DNA of 64,000 nt from the NCBI GenBank assembly GCA_046330075.1, contig JAXLTL010000001.1, forward strand, positions 310,001 through 374,000, read 5' to 3'. Below the pieces are notes generated by a model. The model was not told the origin of the DNA, did no database searches, and saw only the letters and a list, made by a program, of their open reading frames with translations. The DNA is from JAJTFW01 sp046330075 (lineage in GTDB: Bacteria > Bacteroidota > Bacteroidia > AKYH767-A > OLB10). Shown in pieces: positions 25,689 through 34,831 of the stretch; within the stretch, counting starts at the first letter, position 1, and the number at the start of each line of letters is the position of its first letter. Position numbers and translations under genes: made by a program.

Positions 25689-26917
25689 ACCGTATTCTGA
25701 TTATAAACGCCAAGGGCCTCGTTCAGCATAACCGCAGCCATGTTATCCGTGGTGCAGAAATGAAGGAACTGCCCGTTCTTGAAAATGGCTGGCTGATGAT
25801 TGAGGGTGATAAAATCTGCGATATCGGACATATGGATCAGCCATTTCATTCGCCGGTGAACGACGTGATTGATGCCGAAGGACGGTATGTGTTTCCGGCC
25901 TGGTGCGATTCTCATACGCACGTGGTGTATGCAGGGCCCAGAGAATCGGAGTTTGTGGATCGTATCCACGGATTAACGTATGAAGAAATAGCCCGTCGCG
26001 GTGGCGGAATCCTGAACTCAGCAAAGCGGTTGCAGTCTGCAGATGAAGAATTACTCTTTGATGCGGCGCTTGAGCGACTGGAAGAAGTTAAAAAATCCGG
26101 TACCGGCGCTATTGAAATCAAGAGTGGTTATGGATTGAATTTTGATGCTGAACTGAAGATGCTGCGTGTGATACGCCGGCTGAAATCCGCTTCTCCGCTT
26201 ATCATAAAATCTACATTTCTGGGTGCGCATGCCTTACCCGCTGAGTTTAAGGAAAACAGAAAAGCCTATGTGGATATGCTCGTGGATGAACTGATTCCGG
26301 TGATAGCGGATGAAGGACTCGCCGACTATAACGACGTCTTCTGCGATCGTGGTTTTTTTACCGTTGAAGAAACAGACCGGATTCTCGAGGCTGGCGTGAA
26401 AAGGGGACTCCGTCCGAAGATTCATGCCAATGAACTCGATTATTCCGGAGGCATTCAGGTCGGCGTGAAGTACAATGCACTTTCTGTTGATCATCTGGAA
26501 TGCACCGGGGATACGGAGATTGCTTGTCTGCTCGACAGTGAAACCATGCCGACTTTGTTGCCGGGTACAGCGTTCTTTCTCAAATTGCATTATCCTCCGG
26601 GACGTAAAATGATCGATGCCGGACTTCCCGTTGCGCTGGCTTCAGATTATAATCCCGGTTCCTGTCCGAGTGGAAAGATGCCTTTTGTCTGCTCGCTGGC
26701 TTGTCTCTACCTCGGTATGAGTCCGGAAGAGGCCATCAACGCAGCTACTCTCAACAGCGCCTACGCCATGGGTGTGATGGATGAGGCAGGTAGTCTCGCA
26801 AAAGGGAAAAGGGCGAATCTCTTTATCACCAGAAAAATGCCGTCGCTGGCATATTTGCCATACGCGTTCGGCAGCGATCTGATCGAAACGGTAATCATTA
26901 ACGGTAAAGTTCAATAA
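25685..26917 (+). CDS. hutI: Imidazolonepropionase HutI
   Basis: 410 residues of the amidohydrolase superfamily. HutI hydrolyses 4-imidazolone-5-propionate to N-formimino-L-glutamate in histidine degradation. The metal motif HTH is at H77 and H79 (CDSHTHVVYAGPRESEF), and the later YGLNFDAELKMLRVIRRL, HANELDYSGG and LASDYNPGSCPSG are typical of the family. Genes for the earlier steps (hutH, hutU) are not in this window. The gene overlaps the small membrane protein gene by 4 bases and hutG by 1 base, so the order hutI-hutG-ftcD is a tight operon. Confidence 0.96.
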   Translation: MNRILIINAKGLVQHNRSHVIRGAEMKELPVLENGWLMIEGDKICDIGHMDQPFHSPVNDVIDAEGRYVFPAWCDSHTHVVYAGPRESEFVDRIHGLTYEEIARRGGGILNSAKRLQSADEELLFDAALERLEEVKKSGTGAIEIKSGYGLNFDAELKMLRVIRRLKSASPLIIKSTFLGAHALPAEFKENRKAYVDMLVDELIPVIADEGLADYNDVFCDRGFFTVEETDRILEAGVKRGLRPKIHANELDYSGGIQVGVKYNALSVDHLECTGDTEIACLLDSETMPTLLPGTAFFLKLHYPPGRKMIDAGLPVALASDYNPGSCPSGKMPFVCSLACLYLGMSPEEAINAATLNSAYAMGVMDEAGSLAKGKRANLFITRKMPSLAYLPYAFGSDLIETVIINGKVQ

Positions 26918-27975
26918 TGTCGGAGCAGGCAGTTTTTCCATTGGTCATTTACGATGAACTGCGGCTTTCGGAGCTGACCCGGAAACGTGCCGGTGAAACA
27001 AGGCTGGGGGAGATGGTGAAAACGATTCCCTGGAACCGTCGCGATAGCTGGGAAGAAGCGTTGGCGGATATGCCCGGCCGTTATGTGTTACTCGGACTGC
27101 CGGAAGACATTGGTGTAAGAGCCAATTATGGCCGGGGAGGAGCTTATTCGGCCTGGATTCCAGCCATCTCCACGATTCTGAATACACAAAGTAATCCCTC
27201 CTTACATGGCGAAGAGATTATCGTACTCGGACATATAGATTTTTCAGCTGCCATGGAGGAGCTCAAATTGCTTGATCCCACCGCTGCAGGTACTTTAGCA
27301 CATTCCCGCGAACTTACAGCCCGAATTGATCAGGCCGTATTTCCCGTCATGGAAAAGATCATAGGAGCCGGTAAGGAAGCAATCGTTATAGGTGGCGGAC
27401 ATAACAACGCCTACGGGAACCTTCGCGGGTTGTCGGCAGCCATGAAGTTGCAGGATATTGCCTGCATCAACTGTGATGCGCACAGCGATCTGCGTCCGCT
27501 CGAAGGGCGGCACAGCGGAAACGGTTTCAGCTACGCCCTGCACGAAGGGTACCTGCAGAAGTATGCCATGGTAGCACTGCATGAAATGTTCAACATGGAT
27601 TCTGTTTTTGAAAAAATAGAAGGAGATGACCGCCTCGACGCTTCCTGGTTTGAAGAGATATTTATCAGGGAAGAAATAACCTTCCGGGAAGCGGTAGATC
27701 GGGCGATTGATTTCACAGCCGGACTGCCCGTCGGACTCGAGATCGACCTCGATGCGATACAGAATATACCCTCCAGCGCTAAAACCTCCAGTGGAATCTC
27801 TACTCTTCATGCACGCCAGCTGGTGCATAGGGTCGCCATATCTTCCGATGTGCGCTATCTTCACCTCGCCGAAGCGGCGCCGGTGTTATCGCATATTAAA
27901 ACCGATCTCAAGACCGGTAAACTCATAGCCTACCTCGTGGCCGACTATATCAAGGCCCGTAATCAGAGAAAATAA
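26917..27975 (+). CDS. hutG: Formimidoylglutamase HutG-like (arginase family)
   Basis: 352 residues of the ureohydrolase (arginase) family. Manganese-binding motifs are present: GGGHNNAYGN, then CDAHSDLRPLEGRHSGNGFSYA, and the late EIDLDAI. The position between hutI and ftcD points to formiminoglutamate as the substrate, giving glutamate and formamide. Its start overlaps the hutI stop by one base. Odd point: ftcD downstream uses the same substrate by another route, so the operon encodes two alternative exits. An agmatinase or arginase role is less likely from context. Confidence 0.88.
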   Translation: MSEQAVFPLVIYDELRLSELTRKRAGETRLGEMVKTIPWNRRDSWEEALADMPGRYVLLGLPEDIGVRANYGRGGAYSAWIPAISTILNTQSNPSLHGEEIIVLGHIDFSAAMEELKLLDPTAAGTLAHSRELTARIDQAVFPVMEKIIGAGKEAIVIGGGHNNAYGNLRGLSAAMKLQDIACINCDAHSDLRPLEGRHSGNGFSYALHEGYLQKYAMVALHEMFNMDSVFEKIEGDDRLDASWFEEIFIREEITFREAVDRAIDFTAGLPVGLEIDLDAIQNIPSSAKTSSGISTLHARQLVHRVAISSDVRYLHLAEAAPVLSHIKTDLKTGKLIAYLVADYIKARNQRK

Positions 27976-27996
27976 AAAACACGCTTGCTATAAATC

Positions 27997-29673
27997 ATGA
28001 AACAACTTATTGAATGTGTTCCTAACTTCAGCGAAGGACGTGACGAAAAAATCATCCAGCAGATTGCAGATGCGATCAGAAGTGTAGAAGGTGTTAAACT
28101 GCTTAATGTAGATCCGGGAAAAGCAACCAACCGTACCGTAGTAACCATGGTGGGTGAACCGGCGCTTATCGTTGAGGCAGCATTCCGTGCCATCCGTACT
28201 GCAGCAGAGCTCATCGATATGAGCAAACATAAGGGCGAACACCCACGCATGGGCGCCACTGATGTTTGTCCTTTTATTCCGGTAGCGAATATTTCGATGG
28301 AAGAAACGGCTGAATGGAGTAAGAAGCTGGCGAAAAGAGTTGGAGAAGAACTGCAGATTCCTGTTTATCTCTATGAAGATGCACAGTCCAATAAGGACCG
28401 AAGTAACCTTTCGGTCATCCGGGCAGGTGAGTACGAAGGTTTTTTCAAAAAGATCAATGAACCCCAATGGAAACCGGATTTCGGACCTGCAACATTCTCT
28501 GCAAAATCAGGCGGAACAGTGATCGGTGCCCGCGACTTTCTCATCGCTTACAACGTAAATCTGAATACCAAATCGGTGAAGCGCGCCAACAGTGTGGCGT
28601 TTGATATCCGTGAAGCGGGACGGGTAAAAGTAGATGAAAAAGGAAGTAAAATACTCGATAAAGACGGCAACGAGGTACGCGAGCCGGGTGCACTGAAAGG
28701 TGTGAAAGCGATTGGCTGGTACATCGATGAGTACGGTATTGCGCAGGTGTCGATCAATATCACAAAGTTCAGAGAGACTCCCTTGCACATCGTTTTTGAA
28801 GAATGTTATAACTCTGCGTATTGGCGCGGGCAACGGGTCACCGGTTCTGAGCTGGTGGGACTCGTGCCGCTGTCAGCTATGCTGGAAGCCGGACGCTATT
28901 TTCTGAAGAAACAACGTCTGAGTGCCGGTGTAAGCGATGAAGAGCTCATCCACATCGCGGTAAAGTCGATGGGACTCGATGAACTGGGACCGTTTAATCC
29001 GAAAGAGCGCATCATCGAATATCAGCTCGACGAAGCAGGAAAAAAACTCATTGACATGGATCTGGTTGCCTTCGCCAATGAAACAGCGAGTGAGTCGCCG
29101 GCTCCCGGTGGTGGTTCGATCTCTGCATATGTGGCAGCTCTCGGTGTTTCGCTCGGTACAATGGTCGCCAACTTATCTGCCAGCAAAAAAGGCTGGGAGG
29201 GAAGATGGGAAGAATTCAGCAACTGGGCGGAGAAGGGACAAGCGTATAAAAAGCGCATGTTACAGCTCGTCGATGAAGACACTGCAGCCTTCAATCTGAT
29301 TATGGAAGCTTTCAAACTCCCGAAGGGAACTGACGAAGAAAAAGCCGCTCGCAAAGCTGCCATTCAGGCTGCGACGAAGAAGGCGATAGAAGTTCCTTTC
29401 GAAGCCATGGAAACTGCTTACAAAAGCATGGAGGTAATGAAAGCAATGGTTGAACACGGTAATCCGAACTCTATCACTGATGCCGGAGTTGGTGCACTCT
29501 GTGCACGAACCGCGGTAATCGGTGCTCATATGAATGTTCGGATCAATGCAGCAGGATTCAATGATAAAGCGTTTTTAGAGGATATACTAGGAAGAGCCGC
29601 GAAAATTGAGAAGGAGGCCATCGCACTGGAGGCGGAAGTGATCGCGCTCGTGAATAAGGCAATCAACGGATAG
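27997..29673 (+). CDS. ftcD: Bifunctional glutamate formimidoyltransferase / formimidoyltetrahydrofolate cyclodeaminase
   Basis: 558 residues, the length of the fused enzyme. The N-terminal transferase part (about 1-325) starts with LIECVPNFSEGRD and holds GEHPRMGATDVCPFIP; it moves the formimino group of formiminoglutamate to tetrahydrofolate. The C-terminal cyclodeaminase part (about 345-558) contains ASESPAPGGGSISAYVAALG and then produces methenyl-THF and ammonia. This feeds one-carbon units into the pool used by GlyA. It follows hutG by 21 bases and ends 4 bases from the convergent methyltransferase gene. Confidence 0.96.
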   Translation: MKQLIECVPNFSEGRDEKIIQQIADAIRSVEGVKLLNVDPGKATNRTVVTMVGEPALIVEAAFRAIRTAAELIDMSKHKGEHPRMGATDVCPFIPVANISMEETAEWSKKLAKRVGEELQIPVYLYEDAQSNKDRSNLSVIRAGEYEGFFKKINEPQWKPDFGPATFSAKSGGTVIGARDFLIAYNVNLNTKSVKRANSVAFDIREAGRVKVDEKGSKILDKDGNEVREPGALKGVKAIGWYIDEYGIAQVSINITKFRETPLHIVFEECYNSAYWRGQRVTGSELVGLVPLSAMLEAGRYFLKKQRLSAGVSDEELIHIAVKSMGLDELGPFNPKERIIEYQLDEAGKKLIDMDLVAFANETASESPAPGGGSISAYVAALGVSLGTMVANLSASKKGWEGRWEEFSNWAEKGQAYKKRMLQLVDEDTAAFNLIMEAFKLPKGTDEEKAARKAAIQAATKKAIEVPFEAMETAYKSMEVMKAMVEHGNPNSITDAGVGALCARTAVIGAHMNVRINAAGFNDKAFLEDILGRAAKIEKEAIALEAEVIALVNKAING

Positions 29674-29677
29674 GTGA

Positions 29678-30379
29678 CTATTCCCCGATCAGGAACACAA
29701 CCGGACGCTTATGTAGCTCCGGTTTTTGTTTTTTCCAGTCCTTGATTTTCATCGTACGGATGGACTCATCGACGGTAGTGATATCGGCAGCGATGCAAAG
29801 TCGTGTTTCTCCGCTGAGATACTGCAGTAAATCTGAAAGCAACTGATTGTTCCGATATGGAGCTTCAATGAATAACTGCGTCTCTTTTCGGCCCCGTGCA
29901 TATTCTTCCAATCGTTGGATTTTCTTCATGCGTTCAGCTTTATCGATGGGCAGGTAACCATGAAAACAGAATCGCTGTCCTTCGAGACCGGAAGCCATGA
30001 GCGCCAGCAGGAGGGAAGATGGTCCTGTTAATGGCTTAACGGTAATTCCGCGACGATGCGCTTCTGCCACAATTTTTGCACCGGGATCTGCAACGCCCGG
30101 ACATCCGGCCTCACTCAGTACACCAACATCATTTCCGCTGGAAATCCCGGAAAGCAAATCGTTCAAATCCTGATTAGGGTCGTGTTTGTCCAGCACGCGA
30201 ATATCTAATTCAGCCTGTGGAGTAGGAATGTTGCAGCTCTTTAAAAACGCCCGCGCTGTTTTCGCATCCTCCACGATAAAATACTTCAGCGAATGAATAA
30301 TGCTCAATGTCCCTTCCGGTAAGAATCCGGAAACATCTTCTGCACCAAGCGTAGATGGAATCAGAAAGAGAGTAGCCAT
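29678..30379 (-). CDS. SAM-dependent methyltransferase of the RsmI/tetrapyrrole methylase family
   Basis: 233 residues with the tetrapyrrole (corrin/porphyrin) methylase fold. Visible motifs are SEAGCPGVADPGAKIVAEAHRRG and PLTGPSSLLLALMASGLEGQRFCFHGYLP, which match RsmI (16S rRNA C1402 ribose methylation). However, the N-terminus is diverged from typical RsmI (the usual LYVVATPIGN is replaced by LFLIPSTLG). It may thus be a paralogue with another target. The start is supported by a promoter box 4 bases before the ATG. It is convergent with ftcD. Confidence 0.85.
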   Translation of the reverse strand: MATLFLIPSTLGAEDVSGFLPEGTLSIIHSLKYFIVEDAKTARAFLKSCNIPTPQAELDIRVLDKHDPNQDLNDLLSGISSGNDVGVLSEAGCPGVADPGAKIVAEAHRRGITVKPLTGPSSLLLALMASGLEGQRFCFHGYLPIDKAERMKKIQRLEEYARGRKETQLFIEAPYRNNQLLSDLLQYLSGETRLCIAADITTVDESIRTMKIKDWKKQKPELHKRPVVFLIGE

Positions 30380-30383
30380 GTCG

Positions 30384-30391
30384 CAAAATTA
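30384..30391 (-). promoter_or_regulatory. TAnnTTTG promoter box for the RsmI-like gene (leaderless)
   Basis: The minus strand reads TAATTTTG, 4 bases before the ATG at 30379, implying a leaderless transcript. Confidence 0.55.
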
Positions 30392-30522
30392 CGTATTTGT
30401 CGACGCAGTCAGGAACGCGGATGAAACGGATTGAGCGAATTTTCGCTGATGTAGAAAAATTAAATCAGCGATGTTCAGCTAAATCAGCTTTATCAGTGTT
30501 CCTTTCTGATTCAAAAATAAGA

Positions 30523-31782
30523 TTATGCTTTTTCGAGTTCGAAGACGGTAATTTCAGGTAGAATCCCTACACGACCCGGATAGCCCAGAAATCCGAGCCC
30601 TCGGTTGACGTACAGATGCTGATGCGCCTCTGAGTACAATCCCGCCCATTCCTTGTACACATACTGCACCGGACTCCATTTAAAGTTGGGCAATTCTACC
30701 CCAAACTGGAAACCATGTGTATGTCCGGCAAGTGTAAGGTGGATATTGCTGAAATCTTTTAATACCTCACCACGCCAGTGACTCGGGTCGTGGGAGAGGA
30801 GGATATTGAAATCACTGTACTGTATATCTTTTGTTGCTTTCGGAAGACTCCCATATTTCGGGAAGCGCAAATGCATGCTGTAATTCTGTACACCGATAAG
30901 CGTGATCTTATCACCATTATGTTCCACATGCCGGTGTTCATCGAGTAGAATATCCCAGCCCATCTCGCGGTGGTGATTGATCAGCGTACGGAGATTGTTC
31001 ATTTTCTCCTCCGGCGAATCCCACATCACATAATCGCCATAATCATGGTTGCCCAAGGTAGAATAGATACCATGCTTCGCTTTGAGTTTTGAAAGCGCTG
31101 GTTTATGGGGAAGAACTTCTTCGGCTTTGTTGTTGACCAGATCGCCTGTAAAAAGGATCAGATCCGGTTTGAGTTCATTGATGATCTTTACGGCTTCTTC
31201 TAACGGTTCCGTACTGACGAAACTACCAACGTGCAGGTCGGATATCTGAACGATTTTATAACCGTTGAATCCGGCAGGTATATTTGGCAGTTTTAGCTTG
31301 ACACGTTTTACCTGATAGTCGTAGGCACCTCTTACCATTCCGTAGATCAGCGAAACGAAGGGGAGGGAAGCGAGGATTATACCGGTGCGCACAAGGAAAT
31401 CGCTGCGGGTGATGCCATTGGCGGGAATGGCTTTCAGCGCGTCTGCCTTTGCCGGAGAACTGAAGATTTTATCGAACGCCCAGCGTCCGCCTCTGAAAAT
31501 ATCATCGGTGAGCAGGAAGATGAGGATGAAAATTTTAGAAAAGGTGAGTACGAAGATGAAGGCGCCTGCATAGGTCTTGAATGCTTTCGGCCAGAGGTCC
31601 CAGTCATAGACACGGCTCACCAGCAACACACCGACGCAAAAAGCCGTCATCGACCAGAAGATGATGGTCGTAGTTTTCTGAACGATTTCAGAACTGTTAC
31701 GAAACGCAAATTTGAACGCCTGAAACACGTAAATGTCGAGGACAATCAGCAATACGGCGAAGAAGAGAACACGAAGGGTCAT
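30523..31782 (-). CDS. Membrane-anchored metallophosphoesterase (YkuE/YaeI-like)
   Basis: 419 residues. Four hydrophobic segments fill about 1-140 (for example RVLFFAVLLIVLDIYVF), and the calcineurin-like catalytic domain covers about 180-419. All metal-binding blocks are present: QISDLHVG, LFTGDLVNN, LGNHDYGD, LLSHDPSHW and LAGHTHGFQFG. Relatives such as YaeI and LpxG/YkuE include UDP-diacylglucosamine and other lipid pyrophosphatases, so an envelope-lipid substrate is plausible but unproven. It stands between the RsmI-like gene and pdxH with 140-base gaps and probably has its own promoter. Confidence 0.9.
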   Translation of the reverse strand: MTLRVLFFAVLLIVLDIYVFQAFKFAFRNSSEIVQKTTTIIFWSMTAFCVGVLLVSRVYDWDLWPKAFKTYAGAFIFVLTFSKIFILIFLLTDDIFRGGRWAFDKIFSSPAKADALKAIPANGITRSDFLVRTGIILASLPFVSLIYGMVRGAYDYQVKRVKLKLPNIPAGFNGYKIVQISDLHVGSFVSTEPLEEAVKIINELKPDLILFTGDLVNNKAEEVLPHKPALSKLKAKHGIYSTLGNHDYGDYVMWDSPEEKMNNLRTLINHHREMGWDILLDEHRHVEHNGDKITLIGVQNYSMHLRFPKYGSLPKATKDIQYSDFNILLSHDPSHWRGEVLKDFSNIHLTLAGHTHGFQFGVELPNFKWSPVQYVYKEWAGLYSEAHQHLYVNRGLGFLGYPGRVGILPEITVFELEKA

Positions 31783-31878
31783 GCCCGGGAGATGAAGTTT
31801 TAAGATGTATGGATGAAGCGGCGGATATCAAACAACCGCCTGCATCAATGACGAACAGTTCGCAACTGTATTTTGTTT

Positions 31879-32526
31879 TCAGGGAGATAAACGGAACACC
31901 ATCCAGCCTGTGGGGGAATCTTCATAGAGGAAACGGTCGTGGAGACGGTTAGGTCTGCCTTGCCAGAACTCAATCCGGTCGGGGATTACCACATAGCCAC
32001 CCCAATGCGGCGGACGCGGAACATCTTTTCCCTCGTATTCCCGCTCCAATTCTGCAATACGTTCTTCCAGTTCCGCTCTGCTCTTTAGTACAGTACTCTG
32101 TGCAGAAGCCCAGGCACCGATCTGGCTCTCTCTGGGACGGGAGGCAAAGTAAGCATCGCTCTCTTCCGGCTGAACTTTCCTGATCCGGCCTTCTATCCGG
32201 ACCTGCCTTGCTTGTAAGATCCAGAAGAAATTCAAACAAACGAATGGCGAATTTGCCATTTCCTGACCCTTCCGGCTATCATAATTGGTATAAAAAACGA
32301 AGCCACCATGATCCACTCCTTTTAAAAGTACAATCCGGCTGGAAGGGCGTCCATCTTGTACGGTACTCAGATCCATCGCATTAGGTTCGGCCACCCCGGC
32401 AGCAATTGCTTCCTGCATCCAGTTTTCGAACTGAATCAGCGGGTTTTCGTGCAGGTGATTTTCGGCCAGAATTCCCTTATCGTATTGTATACGAGTCCCT
32501 TGCAGGTATTCATTAAGGTGCTTCAT
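31879..32526 (-). CDS. pdxH: Pyridoxamine 5'-phosphate oxidase
   Basis: 215 residues. PdxH oxidises pyridoxamine or pyridoxine phosphate to PLP using FMN. Motifs in view include SRIVLLKGVDHGGFVFYTNYDSRKGQEM, RQVRIEGRIRKV, the family segment YFASRPRESQIGAWAS, and the C-terminal RLHDRFLYE and WMVFRLSP end, which binds PLP. Length is standard. The start is supported by a promoter box 5 bases before the ATG. It is divergent from algH. PLP made here serves GlyA and the DegT aminotransferase among others. Confidence 0.96.
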   Translation of the reverse strand: MKHLNEYLQGTRIQYDKGILAENHLHENPLIQFENWMQEAIAAGVAEPNAMDLSTVQDGRPSSRIVLLKGVDHGGFVFYTNYDSRKGQEMANSPFVCLNFFWILQARQVRIEGRIRKVQPEESDAYFASRPRESQIGAWASAQSTVLKSRAELEERIAELEREYEGKDVPRPPHWGGYVVIPDRIEFWQGRPNRLHDRFLYEDSPTGWMVFRLSP

Positions 32527-32531
32527 AGGGA

Positions 32532-32539
32532 CAAAGGTA
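32532..32539 (-). promoter_or_regulatory. TAnnTTTG promoter box for pdxH (leaderless)
   Basis: The minus strand reads TACCTTTG, ending 5 bases before the pdxH ATG, so the mRNA likely starts at or next to the start codon. Confidence 0.6.
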
Positions 32540-32766
32540 GATGGTAATTTCCTTAGAAAAAATTGTAAGGTTCATTATCAGCATGATCCGAAATCGACCA
32601 TTAAATGTTGAATTTTTTACAAACTGTAAACGACCCATTTCCGTAATAAAGGACAGCTGGCATGCTTTTGGGGCTTCGGAAATTACAAAGATTGCTTGTA
32701 AGTTCGAAGTCTGAAAAAGGCGGGAGAACAGCAGGTAAAGAATAACCGAAAATCGCGTTGGGAATT

Positions 32767-33327
32767 ATGAAAAAGCTGAACAAACCGGTACAAGGTAGTT
32801 TGCTGATCTCCGAACCTTTTTTAGTCGACTCGTACTTCAAACGTTCGGTCGTATTGCTCAGTGAGCACGATGAAAAAGGAACACTCGGTTTCATCCTAAA
32901 CAAACCGACTGATGTCACCCTGAATGAAGCGGTTGACGACTTCCCCGAGTTCAAAGTGCCGCTCTACTTCGGTGGACCTGTAGAAACTGATACGCTCTTC
33001 TACATCCACACGCTCGGAGAAAAGCTCGAAGGTGCCAAAGAAATACTCAGTGGTATCTGGTGGGGCGGAGATTATGAGCAGCTGAAGTTCCTTATCGACA
33101 CCAAACAGGTGCGACCCGATCAGATCCGGTTCTACGCCGGCTACTCGGGATGGGAGCCCAAGCAGCTCGATCACGAGCTCAAAGAAAAATCGTGGTTGGT
33201 GTTCAAAGCCTCCAGGCAGTTCACCTTCGCCGAGGATCCGAAATCACTCTGGAGTCAGGTACTCCGCAGCATGGGAAATGAGTATGCCATACTCGCCAAC
33301 TTCCCCGAGGATCCGAATCTAAACTAA
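32767..33327 (+). CDS. YqgE/AlgH family protein
   Basis: About 186 residues from the ATG at 32767; a TTG three codons earlier is less likely. The family signature is clear: QGSLLISEPFLVDSYFKRSVVLLSEHDEKG, then GFILNKPTDVTLNEA, LYFGGPVETDTLFYIH, and the later YAGYSGWEPKQLDHEL. AlgH/YqgE proteins are soluble and widespread; AlgH was linked to alginate regulation in pseudomonads, but the biochemical role is unknown. It is divergent from pdxH and followed by a hairpin terminator. Confidence 0.92.
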   Translation: MKKLNKPVQGSLLISEPFLVDSYFKRSVVLLSEHDEKGTLGFILNKPTDVTLNEAVDDFPEFKVPLYFGGPVETDTLFYIHTLGEKLEGAKEILSGIWWGGDYEQLKFLIDTKQVRPDQIRFYAGYSGWEPKQLDHELKEKSWLVFKASRQFTFAEDPKSLWSQVLRSMGNEYAILANFPEDPNLN

Positions 33328-33360
33328 GAAATGTTGTGTTTTAAATTGGGTTAATGATGA

Positions 33361-33384
33361 GGGGGCACGCAAGTGCTCCCTTTT
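33361..33384 (+). terminator. Intrinsic terminator after the YqgE/AlgH gene
   Basis: Stem GGGGGCAC with GTGCTCCC (one G-T pair) and loop GCAA, followed by TTTTC, 33 bases past the stop. Confidence 0.65.
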
Positions 33385-33391
33385 CTATTTT

Positions 33392-33440
33392 AAACAAAAC
33401 GATCCCGTCAGACCTTCGGACTGACGGGATCGTTTTGTTT
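33392..33440. repeat. Long perfect palindrome (20-base stem)
   Basis: AAACAAAACGATCCCGTCAG pairs perfectly with the segment 33421-33440 around a 9-base loop. The A-rich and T-rich ends could end transcription in both directions, but it follows another terminator directly, so it may be a mobile palindromic element instead. Confidence 0.6.
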
Positions 33441-33749
33441 GTTATAAATGTTTTCAATGTTATAAGGGTTTTAAAAGTTAGAAAGGCGCTAGCGCCCTGT
33501 CCCGCAATGTACACTCCGTGCAAATTGCGGGAGTAGCCTCAGGGTTATAAATGTTGGAAGGGTTATAAATGTTAGAAGAGCTTAATAATTATCGTCGTTA
33601 TCTACCTCTGTTCAAAGCGTTAGCTGTCTTTCAGTCGGGGTTAACTTCCGACCACGCAGATTATACCTGACGCAATTCTTAATTCTTAATTCTTAATTCT
33701 GCATTCTGAATTCTGATCCCGCAATTTTTTGCGGGACTGAATTCATCCC
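33441..33749. repeat. Repeat-rich intergenic region before mnmH
   Basis: No gene is credible here. It holds copies of TTATAAATGTT (two of them in an 18-base tandem at about 33543-33578), a palindrome GGCGCTAGCGCC near 33485, an inverted pair TCCCGCAAT at 33500-33508 with ATTGCGGGA at 33524-33532, six 7-base units of AATTCTT type at 33674-33715, and a hairpin TCCCGCAA/TTGCGGGA at 33717-33736. The same TCCCGCAA arm appears in both hairpins. Confidence 0.55.
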
Positions 33750-33757
33750 TACTTTTG
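33750..33757 (+). promoter_or_regulatory. TAnnTTTG promoter box for mnmH-selD (leaderless)
   Basis: TACTTTTG matches the Bacteroidota -7 box and ends 4 bases before the mnmH ATG. Confidence 0.6.
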
Positions 33758-33761
33758 CTCA

Positions 33762-34811
33762 ATGCAATCCCAAACCCTGGTCGTAGAAGAATTTTTAAAG
33801 CAGTACCGGAAGAAAGCTCCGTTGCTGATTGATACGCGGAGCGAGAAGGAATTTGAGAAGGCGCATATCCCCGGGGCGGTAAACATTCCCATTCTCAACA
33901 ACGAGCATCGCCATATCGTTGGGACTATCTACAAACAGGAGGGACGTCAGGCTGCTGTGATGAAGGGTTTTGAACTGGTAGGACCATTGTTCAAAGAGAA
34001 GATGGAAACGGCGGTGAATCTTGCAGAGGGTCGGGAGGTGTTCGTGTATTGCTGGCGGGGTGGAATGAGGAGTAATATCCTCGCCTGGTTGCTGAAGATG
34101 GCGGGTATGCGGGTGACCTTGCTGCAGGGTGGGTATAAATCGTTCCGGAACTATCTGTTGCCGTTTTTGAGCGCGAAGTACCGGATCATTGTCCTCGGAG
34201 GACAAACCGGAAGCGGAAAGACCGAAATGCTCCACCGTCTACGCGATGCCGGCGAGCAGGTCGTCGATCTCGAATACCTGGCTTCGCATAAAGGTTCTGC
34301 ATTCGGATTGCTGGGTATGCCGGAGCAACCTTCGCAGGAACAGTTTGAGAATCTGCTGGCGCTGGAACTGGAGAAGATCGATCCCCGACAACCGGTTTGG
34401 TTTGAAAACGAAAGCAGACTGATCGGCAAAATGATCATTCCGCCGGCCTTATTTGAGCAGATGAGAAGCGTGAAGGTAGTGGAAGTGCAGGTTAGCCGTG
34501 AACAACGGGAAGAGCGCATCCGCCGCGAGTATTGCGTATTCGATGCGGAACTCCTCGCGCACCATACCGACCGGATCGCCAAACGTCTCGGACCTCAACA
34601 TGCCAAGCGGGCCATCGGACTTTTACACGAAGGAGATAAGGACAGCTGGCTGCAGATCGTCCTCGATTACTACGATAAAACCTATACCCACAGCAATACT
34701 CAGCGCGACGCTCAATCGATCCTTAGCGTAGTTTTCGATTGGGAAGAACCGGAACTTGGTGTGCGCAGAATACTTCATGCAAAAGATAAGATGATCAATG
34801 TAATAAATTGA
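33762..34811 (+). CDS. mnmH: tRNA 2-selenouridine synthase MnmH
   Basis: 349 residues. MnmH (SelU) replaces sulfur with selenium in 2-thiouridine at the wobble position of some tRNAs, using selenophosphate. An N-terminal rhodanese domain (about 1-130) carries the active cysteine C97 in VFVYCWRGGMRS. A P-loop GQTGSGKT at 147-154 follows, then a DLEYLASHKGSAFG segment typical of the family. selD, which makes the selenophosphate, follows 20 bases later, which settles the function. No selA or selB is in the window, so selenium may serve tRNA only. Confidence 0.96.
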   Translation: MQSQTLVVEEFLKQYRKKAPLLIDTRSEKEFEKAHIPGAVNIPILNNEHRHIVGTIYKQEGRQAAVMKGFELVGPLFKEKMETAVNLAEGREVFVYCWRGGMRSNILAWLLKMAGMRVTLLQGGYKSFRNYLLPFLSAKYRIIVLGGQTGSGKTEMLHRLRDAGEQVVDLEYLASHKGSAFGLLGMPEQPSQEQFENLLALELEKIDPRQPVWFENESRLIGKMIIPPALFEQMRSVKVVEVQVSREQREERIRREYCVFDAELLAHHTDRIAKRLGPQHAKRAIGLLHEGDKDSWLQIVLDYYDKTYTHSNTQRDAQSILSVVFDWEEPELGVRRILHAKDKMINVIN

Positions 34812-34831
34812 TTGTTATTTTATTATAATTT

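Noticed and set aside
33341..33536. Two mirrored 60-codon frames on opposite strands with nearly the same peptide
   Set aside because: Both arise from the 20-base-stem palindrome at 33392-33440; no start signals or conserved domain.
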